Counted from the stretch's first letter, positions 33,509-43,362 are shown. The stretch is DNA of 64,000 nt from Flexicrinis sp001567485 (GCA_030263635.1 SZPI01000011.1:1-64000), one strand, 5' to 3'. A program made the numbers and translations. The notes: generated by a model from the letters alone, not told the origin.

Positions 33509-34759
33509 ATGACCACGCGTCGACTGCATTACGCTTGGATCGTTGCTCTTGTTACCTTTCTCGGCCTGCTGGCGTCGGCGGGTGTCCGCACTGCGCCGAG
33601 CGTCGTGCTGGTTCCGCTTGAGGCCGAATTCGGCTGGTCTCGCTCGGAAACGTCGTTCGCAGTGGCGATCAGCCTGTTCGTGTTCGGATTCGGGGCGCCG
33701 TTGGGCGGCGTGCTGATGGATCGCTTCGGGCCGAGGCGCGTGCTGCTGGGCGGGTTGGCTGTGATCACCAGCGGCCTCGCGCTCATGCTGACCATGGATC
33801 AGCTCTGGCAGTTCCATTTGTGGTGGGGCGTCGCGGTCGGCATCGGCACGGGCGCGGTGGCCGGCACGCTGGGCGCGACCGTGGCGATGCGCTGGTTCAA
33901 CGTCAGACGCGGCATGGTGCTGGGGTTGTTCAGCGCGGCGTCGGCGGCTGGGCAGTTCTTATTCACGCCTACGCTGATCGCGGCCGGCACAGGCGGCAAC
34001 TGGCGCGCCGTGATCCTCGTGCTGGTGGGGGCGGGCATCGCGGCGGCGGCGCTGGCGGCCCTGTTCATGCGCAGTTCGCCGGAAGATGCGCGCACGACCG
34101 CGTGGGGCAAGGCGCCATCCGCATCGGCCGCGCTTGCCGACAGCCGCACGACACCGCTGCGCGAGGCGATCCGCACGCGCGACTTCTGGCTGCTGGCCGG
34201 CAGCTTCTTCGTGTGCGGCTACACCACCAACGGCATGATCGGCACGCACCTGCTGCCACACGCGCTCGAACACGGTTTCGTCGAGGCTGAGATGGCCGGC
34301 GCAATCGCTGTTATGGGCGTGATGAACATCGTCGGGTCGCTCATCAGCGGCGCGCTCAGTGAACGCTTCGACAACCGCAAGCTGCTGGCGACGTATTACG
34401 GCTTCCGCGCGCTCAGCCTTGCGGCGCTGCCGTTCGTGCTTGAGATGCAGGGCATGCTGCTGTTCACCATCATCTACGGCTTCGACTGGGTCGCTACCGT
34501 GCCGCCGACGATCAACCTCACGGCGAGTCGTTTCGGGCGCGGGTCGTTAGGGACGATCTACGGCTGGATCTACTGCGCGCACATGATCGGCGCGGGGATC
34601 GCCAGCTTCGCCGGCGGGTTCTTCCGCGACCACTTGGGCGACTATCATCTCATCTTCATCAGCGCGGCGGTCATGGGCATCGTCGCGTCCGGCCTGACGT
34701 TGGGGATCAAGAACCGCGGCGTCACCCGGCCCATCCCTGCTGCCGCGGCCGCCGATTGA
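33509..34759 (+). CDS. Major facilitator superfamily transporter
   Basis: The 416-residue protein has twelve predicted membrane helices. Between helices 2 and 3 it has the MFS signature GGVLMDRFGPRRVLLGG (about 70-86), and a shorter GALSERFDNRKLL repeat in the second half (about 275-290). This layout fits the oxalate/formate and monocarboxylate antiporter-like branch. The substrate is not evident. It is a single gene, convergent with a DinB-like gene. Confidence 0.87.
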   Translation: MTTRRLHYAWIVALVTFLGLLASAGVRTAPSVVLVPLEAEFGWSRSETSFAVAISLFVFGFGAPLGGVLMDRFGPRRVLLGGLAVITSGLALMLTMDQLWQFHLWWGVAVGIGTGAVAGTLGATVAMRWFNVRRGMVLGLFSAASAAGQFLFTPTLIAAGTGGNWRAVILVLVGAGIAAAALAALFMRSSPEDARTTAWGKAPSASAALADSRTTPLREAIRTRDFWLLAGSFFVCGYTTNGMIGTHLLPHALEHGFVEAEMAGAIAVMGVMNIVGSLISGALSERFDNRKLLATYYGFRALSLAALPFVLEMQGMLLFTIIYGFDWVATVPPTINLTASRFGRGSLGTIYGWIYCAHMIGAGIASFAGGFFRDHLGDYHLIFISAAVMGIVASGLTLGIKNRGVTRPIPAAAAAD

Positions 34760-34771
34760 CGCGCCGATCCT

Positions 34772-35248
34772 TTATTTCAGCGTGTCGCGGAAGACCATGA
34801 TCTGCGCGGCATGTTCGCGCTTGTGGCCGTAATCCGTATACACGAGGTAATCGTCCAGCGCGTATTTTTCGCCGTACCACGGGATCGTCCCGACTTCGGC
34901 CAGCTTGGCCGCGCCGACCGCCTCGGCCCGCGCCATTTTCTGCGCATACGCCGCGAGATACTCGTCCAGCGCCGCCTGCGCGGTGAGATGCCGCCGTTCG
35001 GCTACGGTGGCATCGTTCCACGCCTCGCCCATAGCGGCCTTCCGGTCGAGCATGGGGTGTTCGGCGGCCCCGGTGAACGTGCCGAGCACATCGCCGATCA
35101 GCAGTTCATAACAGGCCATGTGCGCGACGATGTCTTTGACTGACCACACGCCGCACACACCGCCCGTCAACCAGTGATCGTGCTTCAGCCCCTCAAGGGC
35201 CGCCAGAAACGTCTTGTTGCCATAGAACAGAATCGTCAGCGCATCCAT
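34772..35248 (-). CDS. DinB/maleylpyruvate-isomerase-like helical bundle protein
   Basis: From ATG 35248 the product has 158 residues. GVWSVKDIVAHMACYE (about 32-47) gives the first metal-binding histidine, and YGHKREHAAQI near the C-terminus gives two more, as in four-helix DinB-like (ClbS/DfsB) proteins. Members are metal-dependent thiol transferases or of unknown use. It sits in front of the aldehyde dehydrogenase gene on the same strand but after a different stop, so a shared operon is uncertain. Confidence 0.8.
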   Translation of the reverse strand: MDALTILFYGNKTFLAALEGLKHDHWLTGGVCGVWSVKDIVAHMACYELLIGDVLGTFTGAAEHPMLDRKAAMGEAWNDATVAERRHLTAQAALDEYLAAYAQKMARAEAVGAAKLAEVGTIPWYGEKYALDDYLVYTDYGHKREHAAQIMVFRDTLK

Positions 35249-35292
35249 TGCAGAGTCCCCGGCTGCAAATTTGCGATGACACAACTATACGC

Positions 35293-36687
35293 TTATGTGG
35301 CGATTCGCAAGTGATACGATTTGGGCTGCGTGAAATGTTCGTAGCCCAGCACCGACAGCGACATGCCGCGCCCGCTGTCCTTCACGCCTGTCCATACCAG
35401 CGCCGGATCGAGATAGTCGCACCGGTTCATATACACCGTGCCGGTCTCTATCTGTCCGCCAAGGGCAATCGCCGTGTCGGCGTCGCGTGTCCAGATCGAC
35501 GCGGTCAGGCCGTAGATGCTGTCGTTCATCAGGCGCACCGCTTCGGCATCGTCCCTGACCGGCATGATGCCGACCACCGGGCCGAAGCTCTCCTCGGTCA
35601 TCACACGCATCGCATGATCGACGTTCACCAGAATCTGCGGCGCAAGGTAGGGCGAATTAGGCCGGTCGTCCGGGAAACGCGCCGGGTCGATCAGCGCCTG
35701 CGCGCCACGGGCCACTGCCTCAGCGATCTGCCCGCGCACAAACTCCGCCGCGCGCGTGCGCACCAGCGGGCCGAGCGTCACCGACGAGTCCAGCGGATTG
35801 CCCAGCACATAGCTGTGGGTGAGTGCCACTGCGCCGTCCACGAACTGCTGATACACGTCTTGATGCACGTAGATGCGTTCGACCGCGCAGCACGACTGTC
35901 CAGAGTTGAACAGCACGCCGTCCATGACGTTCTCGACAGCGAAGGCAAGGTCGGCGTCAGCGCGCACGTAAGCCGGGTCTTTGCCGCCCAACTCGGTCGC
36001 CACGCGGATGAAGCGCGTGCTGGCCGCCTGCGTCACGGCATGTCCGCCCGCCACCGATCCGGTGAACACGACGGCCGCGATACGCCGGTCTTGAATCACG
36101 CGGGCCACGGCATCGTGAGTCATGTGGACGTGCTGGAACACCCCATCGGGCAGCCCTGCCGCGCGCGCCGCCTCGGTGAGCCGTTCGGCCACCAGCGGGG
36201 TCTGGTCGGAGTGCTTGAGGATCACGCAGTTACCGGCCATCAGCGCGGGGATGACGGCGTTGACCGCCGTCAGCCACGGGTAATTCCACGGGGCTAACAC
36301 CAGCACCGTCCCGACCGGCTCGCGGCGGATGAAGCGGCGGAAGCCCTCTTTCGGCGCGGGTTCGATGTCGGCCAGCGATTCTGGCGCGGCGGCGATCATG
36401 TAGCGCGCGCGTTCTTGGAAGCCGCCAGCGATCTCATTGGGTGTGTAGCGAATCGGCCGGCCGATCTGCCGCGTCAGCTCCTCGCCGAACGTGTCTTTGC
36501 GCGCGACAACCCAGTCGACCAGCGCCGTGCAAGCCGCTGCGCGGTCAGCGATAGCTGCTGCGCGCCAGCCCGCTTGGGCCGCCTCGGCGTGGGTCAAAAC
36601 CGCCTCGATGTGCGCGTCGTCGGCCAGCTCGCGCTCAAGGAACAGCGAGCCGTCAATCGGCGTGAAGGTGCGTTGTATCTCGCTCAT
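35293..36687 (-). CDS. NAD(P)-dependent aldehyde dehydrogenase
   Basis: ATG 36687 is preferred to the GTG at 36699, which would overlap the SDR gene by four bases (464 aa). The catalytic Cys266 is in FNSGQSCC, the general base Glu232 in ATELGGKD, and the PWNYPW motif at 133-138. It oxidises an aldehyde to an acid; the closest types are succinate-semialdehyde or gamma-glutamyl-aminobutyraldehyde dehydrogenases, but the choice cannot be made by eye. It lies eight bases behind an SDR gene, with a glutamine-synthetase-like gene nearby. Confidence 0.92.
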   Translation of the reverse strand: MSEIQRTFTPIDGSLFLERELADDAHIEAVLTHAEAAQAGWRAAAIADRAAACTALVDWVVARKDTFGEELTRQIGRPIRYTPNEIAGGFQERARYMIAAAPESLADIEPAPKEGFRRFIRREPVGTVLVLAPWNYPWLTAVNAVIPALMAGNCVILKHSDQTPLVAERLTEAARAAGLPDGVFQHVHMTHDAVARVIQDRRIAAVVFTGSVAGGHAVTQAASTRFIRVATELGGKDPAYVRADADLAFAVENVMDGVLFNSGQSCCAVERIYVHQDVYQQFVDGAVALTHSYVLGNPLDSSVTLGPLVRTRAAEFVRGQIAEAVARGAQALIDPARFPDDRPNSPYLAPQILVNVDHAMRVMTEESFGPVVGIMPVRDDAEAVRLMNDSIYGLTASIWTRDADTAIALGGQIETGTVYMNRCDYLDPALVWTGVKDSGRGMSLSVLGYEHFTQPKSYHLRIAT

Positions 36688-36695
36688 CGTCTCAC

Positions 36696-37469
36696 TCACT
36701 GCGGCGTGACGTAGGCCGCGGTGATGCCGCCGTCGACGACGAACTCGGTACCGGTGACGTAGGACGATTCGTCAGATGCGAGATACAGCGCGGCGTACGC
36801 CATCTCTTTCGCCTCGCCGAAGCGGCCCATCGGGATATGCACGAGGCGGCGCTGCTTCTTCTCCTCGGTGTTGAGGAACTTCATCAGCAGTTCGGTGCGC
36901 AGTGGGCCGGGACACAGCGCGTTAACGCGGATGTTCTCGCGGGCGTGGATCGTCGCCAGCTCGCGGGTCATCGAAAGCACCGCGCCTTTGCTGGCGGTGT
37001 AGGCGAGCTGCGGGGTCGCCGCGCCCAGCAGCGCCACGAACGAGGCCGTGTTGATGATGCTGCCACCGCCCGCCCGCCGCAGCGCCGGAATACCGTACTT
37101 GCAGCCGAAGAACACGCCTTTGACGTTGACCGCCATCGTCAAGTCCCATACTGATTCCTCGGTGCTGACCGCGTCGTCGTCCGCGCTGAGCATGATGCCG
37201 GCGTTGTTGAACAGCACGTTGAGCTTGCCGTAGGTGGTTTCAGCGGCCTCGACCATCGCGGCGCAGTCGGCCGCGCTGGAGACGTCGGCATGGACGTAGA
37301 TCGCGCGTCCGCCGGCCGCCGTGATTTCCTTGACCGTCTGCTGACCGCCGTCGTCGTTGACGTCCACCGCGACGACCGCCGCGCCTTCTTGAGCGAACAG
37401 CAGCGCCGTGTGATAGCCGATGCCGCTGCCGGCGCCGGTGATGAGTGCTACCTTGTCTTGCAACCGCAT
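36696..37469 (-). CDS. Short-chain dehydrogenase/reductase
   Basis: The 257-residue protein has the classical SDR marks: TGAGSGIG (11-18), NNAG (88-91), Ser143, Tyr157 and Lys161 (YTASK), and an Asp-rich second strand (VDVND) that favours NAD. It is likely co-transcribed with the aldehyde dehydrogenase. Together they could oxidise an alcohol or hydroxy-amine to an acid. The substrate is unknown. Confidence 0.93.
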   Translation of the reverse strand: MRLQDKVALITGAGSGIGYHTALLFAQEGAAVVAVDVNDDGGQQTVKEITAAGGRAIYVHADVSSAADCAAMVEAAETTYGKLNVLFNNAGIMLSADDDAVSTEESVWDLTMAVNVKGVFFGCKYGIPALRRAGGGSIINTASFVALLGAATPQLAYTASKGAVLSMTRELATIHARENIRVNALCPGPLRTELLMKFLNTEEKKQRRLVHIPMGRFGEAKEMAYAALYLASDESSYVTGTEFVVDGGITAAYVTPQ

Positions 37470-37513
37470 GAGATGTGCTCCAGTGTGACGAGAACTCTAA
37501 ACGAGACCACGCG

Positions 37514-38032
37514 CTATTGTCGGTGATCACGCACAAGAACGGCAACCTCGGGATAGCGCGGATGAACTTTCACCGGGACGGTCGCGCCTACTTTCGGCAC
37601 GTCGCTGCTGATCAGCCACTCTGTCAGTTCCGCTTCGTAAGGCTGGCCGTCCTCTGGCGTGACCTGTACCCGGATTTGATACACGCGGCGGGTAGGGCGT
37701 GGTGCGAAATTTATCGGGTCACCCGGCCTCGAATGCCAGCGCGTCTGCTGCACGTCGATAACTCTAGCCTGTAGTTCGATGCCCGAAGCCGCCGCCTCGC
37801 GGTATTCGACCGGCAGTGATGCCTGTCCCAACGCGGACGCGAACCCTATCACCAGCACCGCCAAAACGCCCAAGTATACGACCACCAGCACGATGATCGT
37901 GCCGACCGATCGCGTCTGCGCCGGGTCGAACGCCACCCACGCTGCAATCAAGGCGACGTGCAGCGCCACCATGAGCAGACCGAAGACTGCCCATGTCCTG
38001 CCCATTCGGCGTACCCGCTGCGTGGTGTTCAT
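37514..38032 (-). CDS. Two-helix membrane protein with extracytoplasmic beta domain (unknown)
   Basis: ATG 38032 has a GAGGTG ribosome site (172 aa). The product has an N-terminal basic segment, two membrane helices (about 14-34 and 45-68), and a beta-rich domain with strands such as LQARVIDVQQT and YQIRVQVTPEDG. The shape recalls DUF3592-like proteins. No catalytic residues can be recognised. It lies between the SDR gene and the glutamine-synthetase-like gene. Confidence 0.7.
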   Translation of the reverse strand: MNTTQRVRRMGRTWAVFGLLMVALHVALIAAWVAFDPAQTRSVGTIIVLVVVYLGVLAVLVIGFASALGQASLPVEYREAAASGIELQARVIDVQQTRWHSRPGDPINFAPRPTRRVYQIRVQVTPEDGQPYEAELTEWLISSDVPKVGATVPVKVHPRYPEVAVLVRDHRQ

Positions 38033-38193
38033 AATACACCTCTTCGGAGGCTTTACCTTCACACCGCTGCAAGAGGTCTACACCCCTTGACCCCATTCTT
38101 GCCAATTGGGCACACTTGCGTGCCACATTCGCGGTGAGGGAGTCCAGTGGGCGTATGCCTTCTGGCGGAGAGTAGGGCAGCGCCCCAAGGAAT

Positions 38194-39564
38194 CTAGATC
38201 CGTTCGAAGTAGCGTGCGCGTTCCCAATCGGTGACGGCTTTGTTGTACGCTTCGACCTCCTTGGTGTAGAAGTGGGCGTAATGCTCGACGACATCAGCGC
38301 CGAACGCCTGCTTGGCGAATGTGCTGGACGCGAATAACTCGACCGCGTGTTCGAGCGTACGCGGGACGCGCGGAAGCTGCTGTGCGGCGTAGATGTCGCC
38401 ATCGAACATCGCTGGTGGCTCGATCCGGTTGATGATGCCGTCGATGCCGGATGCTAGCGACGCGGCATAAGCGAGGTACGGGTTGCAGTCTGCGCCGGGG
38501 ATGCGGTTTTCGATGCGTGGGCCGGCGCCGCTGTTGAGAATGCGGAAGCCCGCCGTGCGATTGTCGTAGCTCCACGCGATGCGCGTCGGCGCCCATGACA
38601 GGTCGATGAAGCGCTTGTAACTGTTGATCGTCGGTGCGTAGAACACCATCATCTCGGCGGCGTGCGCCATCCATCCGCCGAGGAACCAGCGGAAGACGTC
38701 AGAGCCGGCGACCTTGCCCAACGGCTTGTCGCCCTTGAATGCGTTTTGGCCGTCCTGCCACAGGCTGAAGTGCAGATGACCGCTGGAGCCGGCCTGTGTG
38801 TCGAACGGCTTCGCCATGAACGTCACGCTGAAACCGAGCGCATCAGCGACTTCCTTCAAACACTGCTTGAAGATCGCGTGCCGGTCGGCCATGACGAGGC
38901 TCTCGGCGTAGCGCACGTTGAGTTCGTGCTGACCGTGGCCCCATTCGCCTTTGGAGTTCTCGACCGGGATACCGGAACGCTTGAGGTGACGGCGCGCCTC
39001 AGCGACGAATTTCTCCTCGCGGCTGCCTTGCAGGATGTGATAGTCCTCGATGTACCAGCCCATCGGCTGAAGGCCGGTGTATCCCTTTTCCTGTGCCTGC
39101 CGGTAACTGTCGTCAAACGCGAAGAACTCCAGCTCTGAGGCGGCCATCGCGGTGTAGCCCAGTTCCGCCGTGCGCGCGATCTGCCGGCGCAAGATCGAGC
39201 GCGGCGCGACCGGCACGTAATCGTGCGCCTTGTCGTCCACCACGTCACACAACACCAGCGCGGTCTTGTCGAGCCAACTGGCGACGCGCAGGGTCGACAA
39301 GTCCGGAGCGATGTGAAGGTCGCCGAAGCCCATCTCCCAGTTGGCGTACTTGTAGCCGGGTGTTGGCTCCATTTCCATGTCGACGATCAGCAGATAGTTG
39401 CAGCCGTGGGTGCCGTCCTCGGCGTTGGCGAGGAAGAACTCGGCGTCGAAGCGTTTGCCCATCAACCGCCCATAGTGATCGGTAAAGCCGAGGACGATGG
39501 TCTCGATCTCGCCGCGTTCGACGCGGGCGCGCATCTCCTCTAGCGTCAGCATCCCATAAAGCAT
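38194..39564 (-). CDS. Glutamine-synthetase-family enzyme, probably a gamma-glutamylamine ligase
   Basis: The 456-residue enzyme has the catalytic fold: ASELEFFAF for the metal-binding glutamates (about 141-149), GQHELNVRYA (about 214-223), and the ATP loop DTQAGSSGHLHFSLW near 255-269. RIENRIPGADCNPYLA and the C-terminal helix complete it. It belongs to the shorter, non-adenylylated class with PuuA/GlnT-like ligases. Next to an aldehyde dehydrogenase and an SDR it may start a gamma-glutamyl route for an amine such as putrescine. True glutamine synthesis is not excluded. Confidence 0.83.
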   Translation of the reverse strand: MLYGMLTLEEMRARVERGEIETIVLGFTDHYGRLMGKRFDAEFFLANAEDGTHGCNYLLIVDMEMEPTPGYKYANWEMGFGDLHIAPDLSTLRVASWLDKTALVLCDVVDDKAHDYVPVAPRSILRRQIARTAELGYTAMAASELEFFAFDDSYRQAQEKGYTGLQPMGWYIEDYHILQGSREEKFVAEARRHLKRSGIPVENSKGEWGHGQHELNVRYAESLVMADRHAIFKQCLKEVADALGFSVTFMAKPFDTQAGSSGHLHFSLWQDGQNAFKGDKPLGKVAGSDVFRWFLGGWMAHAAEMMVFYAPTINSYKRFIDLSWAPTRIAWSYDNRTAGFRILNSGAGPRIENRIPGADCNPYLAYAASLASGIDGIINRIEPPAMFDGDIYAAQQLPRVPRTLEHAVELFASSTFAKQAFGADVVEHYAHFYTKEVEAYNKAVTDWERARYFERI

Positions 39565-39776
39565 AAATCCCCCAAAGTGTAATCAGAGCCGCTAGAAGAT
39601 AGCGCGTAGGTGGCCGCTGGCGCTAGCAGTCGAACGTCGCCGCCGTGTTTGAAGGAGGGATGAAAAGCGGGCAATCACCACCTGCATCCCCAATCATTAC
39701 GAACAGCATTTATGGTATGCTTGCGCGTAGGGTGTCATTTTTCTGATTGTTAGCTATTCCACTTGAATGGTCACGC

Positions 39777-41390
39777 ATGGAAATCCTCGAAACGCTTGCA
39801 AATCCGTCCGACCCGCGATTCGAGACTAATGCCGCGCATAACCGTGCGCTTGCCGAACAACTCAAGGAGCGTCTGCGCCGGGTGAGTGAGGGCGGCGGGC
39901 CGCGTTATCAACAGCGCCACCGCGAGCAGGGCAAGCTGCTCGTGCGCGAGCGTATCGACAAACTGCTTGATCCCGGATCGCCGTTTCTGGAGATCGCGCC
40001 GTTGGCCGCGTGGGAGTTGTATTCGCCCGACGAGACACCGGCCGCGGGGATCGTCACCGGCATCGGGCGGATCAGCGGCGTCGAATGTTTGATCGTCGCC
40101 AACGACGCCACGGTCAAGGGCGGCTCGTACTATCCGATGACCGTGAAGAAGCATCTGCGCGCGCAGCAGGTCGCGCTTGAGAACAACCTCCCCTGCATCT
40201 ATCTGGTCGACAGCGGCGGGGCGTTCCTGCCGATGCAGGATGAGGTGTTCCCCGATCACGACGATTTCGGCCGCATCTTCTACAACCAAGCGCGCATGAG
40301 CGCCGCCAAAATCCCGCAGATCGCGTGCGTGATGGGGAGCTGCACAGCCGGCGGGGCCTATGTGCCGGCCATGAGTGACGAGACGGTGATCGTCAAAGGC
40401 ACGGGGACGATCTTCCTCGGCGGGCCGCCGCTGGTGAAGGCCGCAACCGGCGAGGAGGTCACGGCTGAGGAACTGGGCGGCGCGGACGTGCATACGCGCA
40501 TCTCCGGCGTGGCCGATCACTTCGCGGAAGATGACGAACACGCGCTGGAGATCGTGCGCGGGATCGTCGCCAATCTCAACCGCGTCAAGCGTGTCGATCA
40601 GGACGTGAAGCCGCCTGAGCCGCCGCTGTACGCCGCTGAAGACCTGTACGGAATCCTGCCGACCTCGTTCCGCGAGACCTACGACGTGCGCGAAGTCATC
40701 GCGCGGTTGGTTGACGGCAGTCGCTTCCGCGAGTTCAAGGCGCGTTATGGCCCCACGCTGGTGACCGGCTTTGCGTACATCGAGGGGTATCCGGTCGGGA
40801 TTGTCGCCAACAACGGCGTGCTGTTCAGCGAGTCGGCGCTCAAAGGGACGCACTTCATCGAACTATGCACCTCGCGGCGTATTCCGCTGGTGTTCCTACA
40901 AAACATCACCGGCTTTATGGTCGGCAAGGCGTATGAACAAGGCGGCATCGCCAAAGATGGGGCCAAGATGGTGCATGCCGTCGCCAACGCCGACGTGCCG
41001 AAGTTCACCGTGATCATCGGCGGCAGTTTTGGGGCGGGCAACTACGGCATGTGCGGTCGCGCCTACGGCCCGCGCTTTCTGTGGATGTGGCCGAACGCGC
41101 GCATCTCGGTGATGGGCGGCGAGCAGGCGGCCAACGTGCTGCTGACGATCAAGCGCGATCAACTGGCGCGCGCCGGCCAGCCCGACATGACCCCTGAAGA
41201 ACAGGCCGCTTTCAAACAGCCGATCCTCGATGACTACGAAAGCAAGGGAGACCCGTACTACTCGTCGGCGCGGTTGTGGGATGACGGCATCCTCGATCCG
41301 CTGCACACGCGGCGGGTGTTGGGGCTGGCGCTCTCCGCGGCGTTGAATGCCGGGGTCGGCGAAACGACCTACGGCGTATTCAGGATGTAA
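39777..41390 (+). CDS. Acyl-CoA carboxylase beta subunit, methylcrotonoyl-CoA carboxylase-like
   Basis: The 537-residue carboxyltransferase has the two crotonase-like halves: GSCTAGGAYVPAMSDE (about 196-211) and FMVGKAYEQGGIAKDGAKM (about 380-400). The motif GSFGAGNYGMCGRAY, the methylcrotonyl branch pattern, follows. It transfers CO2 from biotin to a branched or short acyl-CoA. The biotin carboxylase/carrier subunit is not next to it. ATG 39777 was chosen over an upstream TTG. It is followed after six bases by a histidine kinase gene, an unusual partner. Confidence 0.9.
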   Translation: MEILETLANPSDPRFETNAAHNRALAEQLKERLRRVSEGGGPRYQQRHREQGKLLVRERIDKLLDPGSPFLEIAPLAAWELYSPDETPAAGIVTGIGRISGVECLIVANDATVKGGSYYPMTVKKHLRAQQVALENNLPCIYLVDSGGAFLPMQDEVFPDHDDFGRIFYNQARMSAAKIPQIACVMGSCTAGGAYVPAMSDETVIVKGTGTIFLGGPPLVKAATGEEVTAEELGGADVHTRISGVADHFAEDDEHALEIVRGIVANLNRVKRVDQDVKPPEPPLYAAEDLYGILPTSFRETYDVREVIARLVDGSRFREFKARYGPTLVTGFAYIEGYPVGIVANNGVLFSESALKGTHFIELCTSRRIPLVFLQNITGFMVGKAYEQGGIAKDGAKMVHAVANADVPKFTVIIGGSFGAGNYGMCGRAYGPRFLWMWPNARISVMGGEQAANVLLTIKRDQLARAGQPDMTPEEQAAFKQPILDDYESKGDPYYSSARLWDDGILDPLHTRRVLGLALSAALNAGVGETTYGVFRM

Positions 41391-41396
41391 CGGCGC

Positions 41397-43097
41397 ATGC
41401 GTGTGACGCGTTCGGTTTCTCCTACCGTCCGCTACCTGATCGTCGGCGCAATCGGGATTGTGCTGGCTGTTTTCGTCATGCAGGTCTTGAACCGGCAGGC
41501 GCACGAGATGGCGGTTGCCCGCATCGAACGCCGCACCGAGCAGGTGACGGTGTCGGTGCAGCAGAGCATCGAAAGCACGCTGCATGTGCTGGAGTCGTTT
41601 CAGGCGCTGTACGCGACTTCGCTCAACGTCGACCGTAAGTCGTTCGATACGTTCGCCTTGCAGATGCTGTGGACACATCCTGAGGCACTGCGTATCCAAT
41701 GGGCGCCATACGTGGTTGCCGGTGAGCGTGCGGATTTTGAAGCGGCGGGCCGTGAAGACTATGCGCCGGACTTCCAGATCGTTGAGCGCGATGACGATGG
41801 GGCGGTTGTGCGCGCCGCAGAGCGAGACGCGTACTTCCCGATCTACTTCCGAGCGCCGATGGACAATCCTGAGGGCGTCGTCGGCATGGATCTCGGCGCC
41901 GATGAAGCCCGCTACGCCATGCTTCTAGACATCGCGCGTCGTGGGACGGTGGCCGCATCTCCGCCGACGCGGTTCGGGACGGACGAGCCGTACACGATCT
42001 ACATCTACCAACCGATCTATGCGCAGAGTCCTCAACCAGCGACTGACTCCGAACGGCTGGATGCCTTGCGGGGTTTCGTCATCCTCGTCTTACAGGCGAG
42101 CGACTTCTTTGCCTTCGCCTTCAATCGTGTCGACATACCCGGCATGGCGGTCGCCATTCATGACGCCGATGTGCCGGACGTGACGCTGTTCGAGACGGCC
42201 CCGGCGGACATGCGCGAAAGCGCGTTCGGCGCGTGCAGCAGCACCGAGTCGGTCGTGGTGGCTGGCCGGACGTGGGATCTGATGTTTGTGGTGTCCGAAG
42301 AAGGGTTGTGGGCTGAGGCGCAGAACAGCGGACTGCTCGGATTCCTGATCGTCCTCAGCATTACGGTGATGCTGGTTCTGTATCTACGACAGCGCACACA
42401 AGCGGAGGCCGCGCTGCACAAGTACACGCGCTCGCTGGAAGAGGTCAACAGCGAACTGCTCGCCTTTAATCATACGATTGCCCACGACTTAAAGTCTCCG
42501 CTCGCGATCATCGTCGGTTATGCCGATCTGCTGCAAGACGAGAACCTCACGTCTAACGGCCGGCGCATGCTGTCGATGATTCCCAAGATGGTCGATGCGC
42601 TGCTAGAGATGATCGAGGATCTACTCAAGCTGGCGATTCTGCGCGACGCCAAGGCTAAAGTTGAGAAGGTCGATGTCAACGCCGTCGTTCAGCGCACGTT
42701 GGAGCGCTTCGGCGACAGCCGCGATAGCATCGTCATCGAGGGCGATCTGCCCCCGGCGATGGGGCATCCGCAGTGGATGACCGAGGTATTCGCCAACCTG
42801 ATCAGCAACGCGCTCAAATACCGCGACGACCAGCGCGATCTGCGCATTTATATCCGCGCCAAGCCGGAAGGCGACCGCGTGCGTTACGAGGTGGAGGACA
42901 ACGGCCTCGGCATCGCGCCGGAGGACAAGGCGCGCATTTTCGCGCTGTTCACGCGGCCGAACTCCAGCGACGAGCGCGGGTTGGGCATCGGACTATCTAT
43001 CGTGCAGCGTATGGTGACCAAGCTCGGCGGCCACCTCGGCGTGGAAAGCGAGCTGGGTAAAGGCAGCACGTTCTGGTTCACGCTGCCTAAGGGGTAG
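41397..43097 (+). CDS. CHASE-domain sensor histidine kinase
   Basis: The 566-residue protein has a first membrane helix (12-30), a CHASE-type outside sensor domain (about 35-300) and a second helix (312-330). A HisKA domain follows with phospho-acceptor His363 in the AHDLKSPL box, then an HATPase domain (N box LISNALKYRD, G1 DNGLGI, G2 GLGIGL). It senses a small ligand outside and would phosphorylate a response regulator. No regulator gene is adjacent, so it is an orphan. It starts six bases after the carboxylase gene. Confidence 0.9.
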   Translation: MRVTRSVSPTVRYLIVGAIGIVLAVFVMQVLNRQAHEMAVARIERRTEQVTVSVQQSIESTLHVLESFQALYATSLNVDRKSFDTFALQMLWTHPEALRIQWAPYVVAGERADFEAAGREDYAPDFQIVERDDDGAVVRAAERDAYFPIYFRAPMDNPEGVVGMDLGADEARYAMLLDIARRGTVAASPPTRFGTDEPYTIYIYQPIYAQSPQPATDSERLDALRGFVILVLQASDFFAFAFNRVDIPGMAVAIHDADVPDVTLFETAPADMRESAFGACSSTESVVVAGRTWDLMFVVSEEGLWAEAQNSGLLGFLIVLSITVMLVLYLRQRTQAEAALHKYTRSLEEVNSELLAFNHTIAHDLKSPLAIIVGYADLLQDENLTSNGRRMLSMIPKMVDALLEMIEDLLKLAILRDAKAKVEKVDVNAVVQRTLERFGDSRDSIVIEGDLPPAMGHPQWMTEVFANLISNALKYRDDQRDLRIYIRAKPEGDRVRYEVEDNGLGIAPEDKARIFALFTRPNSSDERGLGIGLSIVQRMVTKLGGHLGVESELGKGSTFWFTLPKG

Positions 43098-43164
43098 GCT
43101 GAGCTTGAAACATCAGCGATCAGCGGCAGCAGCGTGCGGGTAGAGTTCACCTTGTGAGGGGCGA

Positions 43165-43362
43165 CTACTCGTATTGCTCGTCGCGCTTTAGCTTGTCCTT
43201 GTCGCGCTTCGACTTGTCCTTGTGTGGGCCGCGGATAAGGCGATAGACGACGATTGCCACCGTTCCTCCCAACAACCAGAGTACTACTCCACTGAGGACG
43301 AGGTTCGTCAGGCTGACGAGTGAAACCCCGCCTTGAATCCCGAGTCCAGGTAGGTCGTTCAT
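43165..43362 (-). CDS. Small single-helix membrane protein (65 aa)
   Basis: One hydrophobic helix (about residues 16-42) ends in a charged RGPHKDKSKRDKDKLK tail. Short ORFs like this are easily accidental, but the composition (helix plus Lys/Asp tail) and a GAGG-type site upstream support a real gene. No known family. Confidence 0.5.
   Translation of the reverse strand: MNDLPGLGIQGGVSLVSLTNLVLSGVVLWLLGGTVAIVVYRLIRGPHKDKSKRDKDKLKRDEQYE

Noticed and set aside
39672..39755. Twenty-seven-codon frame with AGGAGG in front, before the carboxylase gene
   Set aside because: The ribosome site touches the ATG, leaving no spacing, and the peptide has no pattern.
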